Shown here in pieces: positions 21,392-33,938 of a DNA stretch of 64,000 nt. The position numbers and the translations under genes are program-made. Numbering within the stretch: the first letter of the stretch is position 1; each line of letters begins with the position of its first letter. Origin of the DNA: Artocarpus heterophyllus (taxonomy: Eukaryota; Streptophyta; Magnoliopsida; Rosales; Moraceae); contig CM046351.1 of the NCBI GenBank assembly GCA_025403435.1, positions 25,447,730-25,511,729 on the forward strand, written 5' to 3'. The notes below the pieces were generated by a model. The model searched no databases, was not told the origin of the DNA, and worked only from the letters and a program-made list of their open reading frames with translations.

Positions 21392-22860
21392 GACTACATA
21401 GGTCATAATGACAAAGGGGCATTTGAGTGGAGAAGATCAAATGCTGTGATAGTGTCCGTTGGATTAGGACGTGTTTTGGTGAAAATGCGACCATATTGTA
21501 AAGTATCCAATTTTCCAAATTATTTTATACCATGTTTGAATAACGCATCTTTTTGTTTGAATAAAAACGATATGTCGTATATATGGCTTTAAGAATAAGG
21601 CATTTTTTTTATTTTTTATTTTTATTTTTGAGTATGCTTCATGAGCTTGCTGGCAACTGCTGGATGACATGTCGTCTTAGCAGTGTACACAGTTAAAACA
21701 CGAAAAGAGTCCCACAGAAAAAATTGGTTTTCTTTTGTTTATATATATTTAGAAAAAAAAAAAAAAAAATGTACAAGGAAGTCTACTTCTAGCAAATTCA
21801 GTATACTTGCACCAACCATGAGCATCTTGGGAATAAAAAATTTTAGAAAATATTCCTAGTAGGCTTTGTTACGGTGTTGAAGCGGCGCATATTAATAAAC
21901 ACATAGGCTCAGTCATCGGTCAACGTACAGATTGCAAAGCCAAAACTGACTAGGAGAGGCACGTAGAAAAATTAAGAAAACGTGTCAGATGTGATGCTAT
22001 TGGCCCTTTAATAAAGACAAGCATCGTCTATTAATGAGCCACATGTTAATGCAAATGCGTATGATAGCCTCGCACTATTGACATGACTAGAACAAGATCA
22101 AATGCTACAATTACTTTCTAACCTGATTGAATAACCTTATCCCTTCAACAATTTACCAAGCACTAGACTATTTTGTCAAAAGGTCATTCTACTATGACGC
22201 GTGTCCATCAATAGACGATGATAAAGTTGACGAAACATTTAGAAAAATAGCACGAGAAAAAAACTGAAGAAAAGAACTGGATAGATGACTGTGACAGTCA
22301 TGATACGGACTAAAGGCATTAATACATAATATTAATGAGATATTAACTGAGTGAATGAATGATGTAGGCAATAGCTCACGTGATTGACATACAGATGACT
22401 AGAACAAGATCCAGCGTTATTAAACTTTTGCCAACCGGTTAAAGATATCACCTTGAAGTGATGTGCAAATGCATTATTTGTACAAGTTAAAGAACTAAAT
22501 ATGAGAAGAAGTAGTATAGTGAAAGGAAATAATACAAGGAATGGAAAGTAGAAAAGCTCTAAATTCCTAAATGAGAATGTTTGCCCCTAAGAACTTCTAA
22601 TGCTTCTCTCGTTGGGCTTTGGGTTTCTTGCCTTTGTTCTCTCTTAATAAGCATCACCTATGCCTATGTAACATTCCCTCAGTATCATTTATTTGTTAAA
22701 GTAATGCAATCTTGTTCTCTCACTTTGTTGCTCTCTTGTATCTGATTGTTCTTTTGAGCTAAATAAATGAGACCTATATGTAAGCAAATGGATGGGTGAC
22801 TCAAAAGTGCTAAACGGGGTGGCCAAGGTGGGAACTTGGAGCAAACGTAAGAAACAGATG
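20930..22860. other. Upstream and intergenic sequence, no gene
   Basis: 20930-21240 is GC-richer and probably holds the promoter of the WRI2-like gene. An (AT)n tract lies at 21358-21389. The rest is AT-rich, with no recognisable coding sequence. Confidence 0.5.
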
Positions 22861-23115
22861 GCAAGTGTTAGAAATAAAGTTGACTTAGTAAAGATAAGAA
22901 CTAGATAGTGAGGAATAGATAGCAAAGGCAAGAAATAAAGTTGACTTAATAAAGATGATAAATGGATAGTAATGGCAAGAAATGAAGTTGACTTAAATAA
23001 TGGTGAGAAGTAGATAGCAAATATAAGAAATAGATAGCAAAGATGAGAAATAGAGTAGGCAATCAAAAGGTAAGAAATGGAGGTCACATATGAGAAATGG
23101 TTAGTATATGTGACA
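22860..23115. repeat. Degenerate tandem repeat, unit about 50-60 bp
   Basis: Three to four units carry the core GGCAAGAAATAAAGTTGACTTA followed by ATAGATAGCAAA-type words. A minus-strand frame through them (22689-23135, 148 codons) is hydrophobic and low-complexity (repeated LS, FL and IHLL words). I treat it as a by-product of the repeat. Confidence 0.65.
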
Positions 23116-23972
23116 AACGAAGCGTAAAATAACAAAATGTAGAATTGACTTTAAGTTTATGTATTTGGAATGATATTGCGGTATAGGTGAATCATATGGC
23201 CTTTTAATCATTTTTTTTTTTTTTTTGTATTTTTTGTCAATCAACAGTTTATTATTTTTATTATATTTTATTAGATGCCAATATTATATTAGCAAAATTT
23301 AGATGAAATGTTACCATTCTCAGCCTACTTGTATACTTCCCACATGAAATGTCACTCCTTTAGTGTATGCGTCAAACCTGCATTAACATTTAACCCCATG
23401 TAGAGTCTTAGGAAGTGTGCTTTACGCACTCTACGTAGTCTTTAGTTCATCTCTGATTTATCATAATGCATTCTTTTTTATTTTTCCTGCAAGTTTCAAA
23501 ACTTCAAAACCTCCTATAAATTCTAGACTTTCGTTAAGAACTTATCGGTATTCTCAATACCCTTTTCTTTAGGTATGGGCGATTCTCATTATAGTGAAGA
23601 CTTATCTCCCATGTCGCCTCTTTCAAAGAGATGTATTATGAAATACATCTCTTTAATCCTTTTTATGTTGAAAAATTTATTTGAGCCTTATGATTGTTGT
23701 TCCATGATCTCTTTTATTAGCTTTATTTTATTTTCTATTGGAGTCACCTTATTATTAATATTGAAACATAAATCAAGTGAGAATTTTCCTTGGGAAAAAT
23801 GGATTAGTATTATAGCATTTCATACGTAACATTAACTTCTTATTATCTTGCCTATTTTGTTTTATTTTATTCACACATTTTGACTTTTCCTCAGGATTTC
23901 GTTTTATTGCTTTAGAAGTAAGAATGCCATATTGAAGGTTTCGTTGGTTGTTTATTTGTCGGTTATTTATTC

Positions 23973-24023
<51 letters not shown>

Positions 24024-24532
24024 TAAGCTTACATATTCACATATATGGAAGGTGTTGGCATGATTTAGCTTTCCTTCTATTTGCTTGTAAATATGCCCTT
24101 TCATGCATTTTGAACAATCATCTATCACTATCATGTCTATTTCTCCTATTACACCTTCTAAATTAACAAAAATGGTCGCCCCTAATTGTAAGTCCGTCCC
24201 TGATCGAGGCTCCTTCTTCCAAGCGCCGCCATTCTGGTGGCTCCTCACACAACAACTCAACCCCCGCTAGCAATTCTCCTCAACATGCTCTTCTAGAGGC
24301 GGAAGAGAAAATTCCTGATGTTACTGAGGATGAACTTGCCATGACTAAACTCCTTTTAGAGCAATAAGACTAAATTATTGCCACTAAGGCAAACCATCTC
24401 TTCCCAAGAGCTAGCAGAGCATTCGTAACTTGGATGTTGAGATACACAAGCAAACGCTCTCCATTAATACACTGAAAAAAGATATTGCTCATTGAAAGGC
24501 CTTGTGCTTGAATGCTGAGGAATGATGCGATA
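23116..24532. other. AT-rich intergenic with (AT)n tract
   Basis: An (AT)n tract of about 40 bases lies at 23972-24016. A plus-strand frame at 23575-23829 (84 codons) has two hydrophobic stretches but no family resemblance, and the composition does not look coding. Nothing else was recognised. Confidence 0.4.
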
Positions 24533-24655
24533 GGGTGTTTGGCATAGCGTTTACAATCATTGGTGAGAATTGTAAACACTATAGCATGTGAGAGTTTTAT
24601 ACTATTTTTAACTAAAAAGTTAGTTAAAACCAACTTTGATAAACAGGCTTGACAG
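24533..24655. mobile_element. MITE fragment, GGGTGTTTGG family
   Basis: It begins GGGTGTTTGGC and contains ACTATAGCATGTGAGAGTTTTATACTATTTTTAACT, as in its relatives. The right terminal repeat is not clear, so it is probably truncated. Confidence 0.5.
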
Positions 24656-26212
24656 AGGAAAACATTTGCTCTAATCCTAGGACCCACATTCGTTAATGTA
24701 ATGGCCTGTTAAAGATAGGGGTCTATTAGTAGTAAATAAACTTATATTAGCATACAAGTGAGACAGTTTATATCATATTGTGCTGTCCATGTTATAAGTC
24801 TCATACAAATGCCTTGAGTTCACATATGTAGATTTAACATGTATGGAGACTTCTAATTATCATAAATGCTTTATGTATTATTTTAATATAATATGTGCTA
24901 ATTTAAATTTACCACGGCTCTAAAGAAAAATCAAAACTATCAAATAACAAAATCATAAAACTTGACAAGTTTTTCTAACAAATTTCTTTGCGTTGTTTTC
25001 TTGTGATTTATGCATTCCATTAGACAACATCTGTTTTATATTACTTGTTTTATCTGGATCTTATAACAATGTCGATGCCTGGATGATTGTAATGACACTG
25101 AAGTCTGAGTTTATCATTACTCACTTTTGCCTCCTCCTTCTTCTTCTTCTTCTTCTTTGTTTGCTAAAACGCCCAATCCGTTAGGTATTGACCTGGATTC
25201 TCTTTCCCTCTCTCTATGTCAAGTCTTGCACAAATATTGTGTTCAAATCTTGATAATACGAAAGTACAAGTGCTTCATTCTTCTTCTTCTTTTTATCGTC
25301 ATCGATCGTCGTCGTTGTCGTCATCATTATTATTAGGGCAATGCTAATGCTATCATGAGAACCTTGAAAAGTTCTCATACATAAAGCGGGCTTTTGAACA
25401 CTGTTTGATTGAAATCTATAAGTGCAGATGTAATAATAGAGACAAATATACCATCCACACTAATTTTTACCTATATTACCAATTGGAAGACAAAAAGAAA
25501 AACAAAAGAGGAAAAATGTTATCTTTCATGAGCTGCCATAGGAGGCCATCACCATTTGGGCGGAGAAAAGTCGCATATGCACCGCCATTAGAAGAGAAAA
25601 CCACCACTGTCTTGACGGAAAAGATTCACAGCCATTGTTGGAACAGAACTGCGACGGAGGCGATTCGCAACAAACCGTCGCAACGGAGGGGGCGGCGGTG
25701 TCGACAGTGTGAACCTGACAGAACAATAGTGACCTGCGGAGGCAGAAGGGTGGTAACGGACTAATTGACAGATGAAGGTGGAGATCGTAACAGATGAATT
25801 GCGACTGAGATCGTGAGATCTCCATCATCAGGTCATGAACGCCGCCATTAGATAGGGCTACTTTGTTGTTGCGTGCTCTGGACCCAACGATAGAGTGTCT
25901 CCAAAGATGACGCCGAGGCGAAGATGGCGAACAGTTTCGTCGCGAGGTAATGATTGAACCCGAGGAGGCATGAGATTAGGGGCTCTGCCTTTAGGTTGGA
26001 TTAAAATATCACTTCAGTTTATACAAATTTTATAAATGTCTCAAAATGATATTATTAAAATTATTATTTTATAATTATATAATATAATATGTGATGTCAT
26101 TAAATAATTATTATATTATTAAAGATATTTTAAATATTATATTAGATTTTAATTTCACAACAATAATTTGGTCACTATTATAATATTTTTTTAATAATTT
26201 GATATATTTATA
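24656..26212. other. Intergenic; GC-richer patch at 25510-25990 without a recognised gene
   Basis: Two overlapping frames on opposite strands (25405-25764 plus, 25526-25828 minus) cover the patch. Both are arginine- or serine-rich and neither resembles a known family. CTT-repeat runs lie near 25135 and 25280. Confidence 0.4.
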
Positions 26213-26367
26213 GGGTGTTTGAAAAGGTGATGGGAACCACTTTTATTGTAGTATATGAGAATTTTACACTATAACATATTTTTTAATTATTATTATAGCA
26301 TGTAAGAACTTTATACTATTTGAGATTGTGGTAAAAATTGAGTGATTCTCACTATTGTTAAACACCC
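26213..26367. mobile_element. MITE, 155 bp, GGGTGTTTG family
   Basis: It starts GGGTGTTTGAAAAGG and ends GTTAAACACCC. The interior (CACTTTTATTGTAGTATATGAGAA, TTGAGATTGTGGTAAAAATTGAGTGATTC) aligns with the copy at 17211-17380. Confidence 0.7.
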
Positions 26368-28325
26368 CCTTAGGTTCATTTTATTTATTGTGACCTTTTT
26401 AATCTTTTATCATTAAATTTATATCTAGCGGAAAACAAAAGATCTTGTTGATGTAAACCTTTTACAGTTTTTCACTTATTATTATTGCTATTGTTTATTA
26501 TTATTATTACTATATCCTTGTTTTTTTTTATTTATTTAAGTCGCCGCTCTTAAATTATGCTCATACAAGTATATATATTTCTATTGAAATATATATATAT
26601 ATATATATTATTGCTAAGTCGTTGCTCTTATATTTAGATTACATATACATATGCGCACATACTTTTATTTTGCACATCTATTGTTCGACATATTTACATT
26701 CTTTCCTTCAAGTTTCAATGTATAATTCCCCCACCAACCCCCCCACCCAAAAAAAAAAAAAATTCCAAAAGTCTACTATAAGGTCAAGGCAAGATAATGA
26801 CATTATTATTTTCTCTTTTTTTTCTTTTGAAAAATCGCGGTCTGCCTTTTGTTATTATTTATTTGTTTTTATGCACCCTGACTGGTCTGTTTTTTCGCAA
26901 TCGTACAGATTCACACACTCTTCCACATTTCTGACATGCACAAGTCAACTCTAGCAGTTGCAATTTCGCTCAATTTTGATATAGAATCTACTCCGGCAAG
27001 CACTCTACCTGCCTTAGATTTTCCAAGCTTCCTTAATTTGAATTGAAATTTTTTCATCATTTTTCCATTTGCCATTACTCAATTGTGAAATTTGCCCCCA
27101 ATTCCCTTTTTTATGCAACCAAAGTCATAATTTCTCACCATCATCATCTTTTAAGTTTGTTTCCTAGTTCCTAACATATATTTTTATACAACCAAAATAA
27201 AGCAACTCAGTTGCTTTCGTGTACCCTTTTTATTTTCATTTATTTTTTTTTTTAAAGCTGATCTCTATACTCATTCAATCTCCTGTTGACATGACCTGAA
27301 ATGATATAAGAGGCCATATTTCAAATTTATTCTTTTTTTTTTTTTAGTTCACAACTCTTGTTGTTAAAGTGTGATGCCGGCCTCGCCTAACTTACTCATA
27401 CTGTTAGTGTATAATATTGAAGTTAGATGGCTTGATATTCTTTTCTAAACTAATATAATTATTTAAGAAAATAGTGAGCAATTTTGAACTTTTTAAAAAT
27501 CTTGTGACCCACGAACAACTTGATCTACACTCATTAAAGATGGGTTGGCAATAAATATTTACATAAATTTACATTTTCAAATAAAACATCGCTAAACTAT
27601 ACTTATAACAATACCATAGTAAAAATATAATATTTAAACGAAGGTGTGCCCATGCAAGATTAGAGTCACGAGAACGGAGAGTGTGTCAATCGACCTCTAA
27701 ATCAACACTACTGAGATGTACCATTATCTACATCCCAAAAACATTATGAGCTAATTCTCAGTAAGCAGAAGCTACATAATTCAATATAGTGGCATCATGT
27801 ATGGGCTTATAAAACTTCTATTGTACTTGCCATATCATAAAAAAGTTTAATGTGTGTATTGTACACCATGAATCGTCTGCCTAGGCCTATTATAAAGCAT
27901 ATATGCTTACTAATAAACCTTTACCAAACAATAATGTCTCAATCTAACCTATGAAACATTGTAGTCCCTCGATTCTAAAAACTACAAAGAGGTCCAAAAA
28001 TGGTCTCAATATATTCCACGAAATCATTTGAGTCTTAATCTAACACATGGACTTAATAAAGGCCACTTACAAACAAACTTCACAATGCACATACAAATAG
28101 TCTCCTTGTCATAATACGATGATTTTTTTAAGAAACTATACATGTGCCATTATGTCATGAGTACAAATGATCTAGCAAATCATGTATATTACAATATTAA
28201 TCTTATGTTACAGTTGAAAAGTGACAAATGAAAGGTGTCAATATTCTCGTCAAGCAAGATGTGCTTGTATAATTATTATTAACAATTAGAGCTATGATAA
28301 CTATCTTATAATAATATGCTTCATG

Positions 28326-28358
<33 letters not shown>

Positions 28359-28831
28359 ACAAAAGCTTTCATTATTAAATAGCGAAACTATACACTTGTA
28401 CACAAACACGAACAGAACATTAACAATAACATCACATAATCCAAGTCAACTGTAGAACCCAACACTTCATAAAACTAATAGAGCAACTAAGATATAAATA
28501 TCTATATGAACATATATACATAGCTCAAATAATGAATTAGTTAATACATATACACACACATAGAAACATGTGTAAATAAACTAAACCTGATCACCAAATT
28601 ATATATATGCATATTATTAAAAGCCTAGAATAACGAACCATAAAGAAAAACTACACTGAGAAGTCATATTCAGTTGTTCTATGCTATATTTAATAATAGT
28701 CAATATATAACAATACACAACACCTTATCTGCATTGTTTCATAAATAATACAAGCCATTTTTTAGCAAATAGATAAATATACATTAGTGGCCTTAATAAT
28801 TTTAAGTAATTTAATTCCAATATCATAGTAC

Positions 28832-28866
<35 letters not shown>

Positions 28867-30130
28867 AGAAAGAATTCTCTAAACAGTAACGTTCACGTAA
28901 GTATTATACCAGCCAAGTAAAAATTCAATTTAATAGTGTAATATATATGCATGACTGATGAATTATTATACAAAGAAATGGCAACATACATTCACACACA
29001 GACATATATAATTACTAAGTAATTAAGACAATATACACATAGTTAACTCATATCTCTCCATGATTTCACAAAGGAAATAAGAATATAAGCCTTTAGGATC
29101 AAAACCGAAAACAATAGCAAGTCCTTTGTAGTAAACCAAAATTGAAGTATTTTTTAATTCTTGATATAGTGGGTAATATGCACATGGTACGTTTTACTCC
29201 AAATCTAGTTCAAAAGAACCTCCTATATTGATTCTAGTATATGTTCAAGTGTATGAAAGAGTAACTATGTACTATGTGATAAGGAAGAAGTGTAATCAAT
29301 GGAGTAATGATTCACTAGGTTAAGTATAAAAGAAGCAAAGAGTAAAAGAAGAAAAATAAAAAATTTTAGTAGCCGACCTAAGTAAAACACCCGCTCCCCT
29401 TTTAATATATTTAAATAAAATATTTAATTATGAATATTATTTCACACCAAAATAACTTACGATAATATTCTTACTTCCTAGTAGGAGACTAGGAGACAAA
29501 TATTATCAATAGGATTAATAAATAACTTAAGGAAGAAAATTTAAACCACTCAACTATAATTTGAAAAATAAAAAGCACAAATTTTTTAGCTTAGGACATT
29601 GAGCTTCATTCATAAAGAAACTAAGCTTTTAGACTGCACTAAATAACTAGAGATCAAATTAATAAAAATTAAGCATTTTAGTAATAACTATAATACAATG
29701 TAAAAATGTTATTATTGGCTTATTTTGTACGTGAGAGTTTACGGGCGCCCTCTCTTCCTCTTTTCTTTATATTAATTTTTATGTACATTAATGGTTTTCT
29801 CTTGTTTTCCCCTCTTTGGTATAAATTAATACATTGTCACTCACTGCAATTCAAGAATCAGGACTTTGGACTTTGGGTATGTCCTCTGCTCCCTTTTTGT
29901 TTTTTTGTTTTGTTTTGTTTTGTTTTTTGTTTTTTTGTTTTTTGTTTTTTTTTGTTTTTTGTTTTGTTTTGTGTTTTTTTTTTTTTTTTTTGTCCAAGCC
30001 TATCTCTGTTATGCTTCGTGTTAACTACGGACGTCTAGTATTATTCATGTTGACTTCCCTTTACCTCCAAGCAAATATTACTGAAAAGCGTCTTTCTTGA
30101 TATTGCCTCATCAATTTTTTTTGAAGGCTA
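26368..30130. other. AT-rich intergenic with microsatellites and a (TTTTG)n tract
   Basis: (AT)n tracts are at 28328-28358 and 28829-28858, and a T/G-rich (TTTTG)n-like tract is at 29897-29992. 27640-27760 resembles LTR-type sequence in tone (CATGCAAGATTAGAGTCACGAGA), but I could not define ends. No gene was recognised. Confidence 0.4.
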
Positions 30131-30142
30131 AAATGAGAGGCC

Positions 30143-30430
30143 TTTTGTTTGTTTATATATCGTTATAGAAACAATAGTAAGAGCTTTTAGTCTAAAATAA
30201 TGGACCCTTTGTTTGCTGTTATATTGTTATAGAAACAATTCTATAAGAGCCTAAAATGATAGACCTTTTGTTTGCTGTCATATTGTTATAAAAACAATTC
30301 TATAAGAGCCTTTAGACTAAAATGATAAAGACTCTTTGTTCGTTGTTATACTACTATAGGAACGATTCCGTAAGAGCTTTTTAGGCTAAAAATTAACATG
30401 ATAGACTCCTTGTTTGCTATTATAGCACAA
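30143..30430. repeat. Degenerate tandem repeat, about 5 units of 58-76 bp
   Basis: The core TTTGTTTGCTGTTATATTGTTATAGAAACAATTCTATAAGAGC recurs, with drift, at about 30143, 30209, 30267, 30335 and 30411. Confidence 0.75.
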
Positions 30431-30864
30431 TTTTATGTACCACCTTTCTTTCTTTCCTTTTCTTTCCTTTTTTTTTTTCTGTTTCTTATAAGAAGCCACT
30501 TTACTTAAAATTACTTTAAATCTATTATTATTATTATTATTTTGTAATTTTAAACCCCCATATATATATCAGTATAATAGCTATATTGGTCTTAGCTTTT
30601 GGTATAAGAAATTACTCACCTTGGTTTTGATTTCGCGAGTTCTATAATTTTATAGTCCATACGACAATTTTGTGACAATTCTTTCTAACCATTATCAATG
30701 TCTCAATGCCCTTCAAACTGCATCCCTTTTGGGCCAATTTTTTTGGCTTCAAGTTGCAGTGTGCGAGATTGATTTCTTAAAGTGATTGAGCATCAAATCT
30801 TGATTCAGATGTTTTCAATGACAAAATATTTGTGAACAACTCAGCTGCCAACAACTTCTTTTGT

Positions 30865-31455
30865 AGTAGAAACATCGTCTTATAATTGGCCTCCCAAACG
30901 AGGGATTCCATCTTGCCCCACATGAAGGAAAACATTCCATAACTGGCCCCATATCGGGGAAAACATTCCATAATTGGCCTCAAAACGAGGATAAACGTTT
31001 AATAACCGGCCCCGTATTAGGAAAAACATTTCATATTTAGTCCCACGTTCGAGAGTACATTTCATTGTTGGCCCCATTTTAGGCAAAACATTCCATAAAT
31101 GGCCTCATGACAGGGACAACACTTCATAATCTATCTTTTCAGGAAAGAACATTCCATAATTGGCCTCATGATGAGGATGCATTCCATAACTAGTCCTATA
31201 TTGGAAAAAACATTCCATAACTGGTCACATGGTAGATAGAAGCATTTTATAATCTGTCCTAGGTAGGGAAAAAACATTCCATAACTAGCCCCATGACAAG
31301 GAAGAAAATTCCACAACTAGCCCATGAAGGGAAAAATATTCCATAACTTGCCCTATATCAGGAGAAAACATTCAATAACTGGCCCCGTGAAAGGCAAAAA
31401 AACATTCTATAACTGACCGTATTATGGGGAAACATTCCATAACTGGCTTATCAAG
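30865..31455. repeat. Minisatellite, about 18 units of roughly 33 bp
   Basis: The core AAAACATTCCATAACTGGCCCCATG recurs with heavy drift through the region. Several minus-strand open frames (30777-31316) are translations of the array (repeated GQLWNVF- or ASYGMF-like words). It may belong to the interior of a large retrotransposon, since a Gypsy gag remnant lies just to its right. Confidence 0.8.
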
Positions 31456-31799
31456 AGTTTTGATTGGACTATTTGAAGAAACCATTGGGCTTACTCAACA
31501 CTCCTATATTGTGAAAATGGTTGTTATTCTGAGGTAATATTTTTCAAAATTATTTTTCCCCTTCTCAAAAGGTCATTGAAAAATTTTCCTAAATGTGTAA
31601 TATTGCATAGTAGAATAACAAATTCTACCATGCTAGTGGCAATATGATGGATCTTGCTCCTTTTTTTTTCTTTTTTTTTTTTCTATTGTTGGGAGTTTTT
31701 GAACATAAGTTAGTGCTAGAACTTTATCTTACACCCATGCATCGAGCAAAGCTCATACCTTTTCATTGACAAGGGAATTCTGAAAAATTACAACCCCTT
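31456..31799. other. Intergenic, nothing recognised
   Basis: Contains T-rich runs near 31660-31685 and no supported feature. Confidence 0.4.
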
Positions 31800-31801
31800 C
31801 T

Positions 31802-32135
31802 TTATTTTTTGAACTTTTTGTAATTCTGCTTTTCTTCAGCCAATGCTATTTTAGACCCTCTCTTGAAGTGTTGCTGAAACTTTTCTTCGACATCTTGTTG
31901 TCTAGAGAGTTTCTTCAATCTAACTACCATGGTACTAGTATTATGTGCTTTAGAAATTAATTCCACAAAGTTGAAGATTGAGTTGTTCTCCATACGGATT
32001 CGGTATTTATCAATCATGCCCTTGATGCATTATTTGACCAAGTCTTTTTTCGACATAGTCTCCATGCAATCCAAGGCTCTTTCTTTGAATCTTTGCACAT
32101 ACTTGTTAGAGTTTGGTGACTTAAATTTAGTTTAG
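31802..32135 (-). pseudogene. Remnant of a Ty3/Gypsy gag domain
   Basis: Reading the minus strand, a frame of the type RFKERALDCMETMSKKDLVK, then CIKGMIDKYRIRMEN and FVELISKAHNTS, resembles the retrotransposon gag core domain of plant Ty3/Gypsy elements. A stop codon follows DLVK. A lysine-rich tail follows (KRGSKIALAEEKQNYKKFKK). No zinc knuckle, pol domain or LTR was found next to it, so it is an isolated fragment of a dead element. Confidence 0.5.
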
Positions 32136-33938
32136 CCTGACCTAAAAAGGTCGGGGTGTGACAATTGTGGTGAAAAAAAAATGTAAGATTTTTCATGAGA
32201 TTTGTAGTGGTAACGGGAGAATTGAGCCAATAGGGTTTTGTTTATACCTATATATATGATGTGTTGCGTTAGGATTTTATTATTATCAAATTTTAGCCTT
32301 CCTATATGCCTCAATCTTATAATCTTCACGAGTTTAATAAATTTCTTTTCCTCTGCCTGTAGTTTTTCCCATCGTGAGTTTTCACGTAAATCTCTGTGTG
32401 TTTTTATTCTTTATTTCTATCGATTATTTTCTTAACAATATTTAACTAAATTTTCGCCAAAGACTTGTTGAGCCCGTTTGGTTCGAGTATTTGAATGAAT
32501 ATTTAAATTTTTATAAGAGAAAATACTGTAGCAAAATGATTCGAACCGTGATTCGAACCACGAAACAAACACGCCCATTATATTGTGCTTAAGTTAGCTA
32601 TATTAAATTTCTCTTCTATTGTGAAGAACATTGTGCAAAATTAATAACTAATTCATCCTAACTTCTAACGCTTCCTGGTTGGAGATTAGCACATCACATG
32701 TAAGCTCTTTCAGTCAAAGACTTGGTGAACTCTTTGAGACGCATGTCATTGTCATTACTGTATACTCCTAAGCCATCAACAAGCAAATAATAGATTAAAG
32801 AAACACTGAAAAATAACAGATGTCAATTAAACATTTGCATTAAGCTTTTTGTGTTATGATAAAAGGCCATACCAATGCTCTTCCATGTTGCCTCACCTCA
32901 TCACCAAAGCCAAAACAATAGGTCGTTTGGCTTGAATCATGTTTAATAAGGGTAGTAATTTGGGTAATGTCACGACAATAGACATGAAACCCACACAAAG
33001 TTGGGGGTTTAGGTTTATTATAAATAAGTTTGGGTGATTTGAAACTTAATTATACATGATACAATATAAAAGTTTATATAATACATAAATAAACTTTACT
33101 TACATTTATTAAATATAAATATTATGAATTTAAAAATTAGAAGGTAATCTAAAAAGAAATGATAAATTGACCAATAAATCTATTATATTTTTCATAATCA
33201 TGATAAATAATTCATAGTTATATCATTTATTTATTCAATATATAAGTTTAAACAGGTTATATGGGTTGACAGATTAACATGATTGTTAATTGAGTAGTAT
33301 TTAGGTTGATATCTTTTGACACATTTGATAACTGGGTCATGTGTGGGTTGATATTTTTTGACACAATTAATTAAATAGTTGACACAAACACGACCTATTA
33401 ACATGAATTGTCATCCTTAATGTTAAACGGGTTTTATATGCAGCCGGTATATTTCCAACGCAATGCCCCACTAGTTATAACAGCCATCTATTTTGATCTT
33501 TAGGGTTAAAATTAAAGGATAGCATGATCCTCACATTTTTTTAAAGTAATTTGCATCAGTGTCCTTTAACTTTTAAATAGGTGACACTTTAATTCCTCTT
33601 TTTTTTTTTTAATTTTGACAAAACAGTCCATTATCTCTGAAACCATTAGCAATTAGCGGACTTCCGTCTATTTACTATTAAATTTTCACAGAATAGGTTA
33701 CATGCATGACATGTGATCTCATATAGAGTATTTAGGTAAAATAATTAAGAATTTATAGTTAAAAAACAAAATTAAAAAATCCGTAAAAAAGCTGCATACT
33801 AAAAAAAGAGAAAAAAGAAAGAAAAACTTTGGAAGGAGAGGGAGAAAGAAGAGCCTTTGAGGGACTGGGGAGATGGGCTCAATGACGGCACTTGGCTGGC
33901 AACAATCGCAGCTAGGTTGCCGACATTCAAGTACGGTA
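32136..33938. other. AT-rich intergenic; possible small MITE at 32470-32579
   Basis: At 32470 GCCCGTTTGGTTCG is loosely mirrored by CGAACCACGAAACAAACACGCC ending near 32579, a possible 110-bp MITE with imperfect ends. 33800-33940 is purine-rich. No gene was recognised. Confidence 0.35.

Noticed and set aside
27640..29700. Possible LTR-like sequence
   Set aside because: Some phrases recall Gypsy LTRs, but no ends, target duplication, primer-binding site or partner copy could be found.
29706..30100. Phenylalanine-rich frames of 88 and 110 codons
   Set aside because: Produced by the T-rich (TTTTG)n tract; no coding character.
30777..31316. Possible repeat protein with NVF and GMF units
   Set aside because: The frames shift between units and stops break it; explained by the minisatellite.
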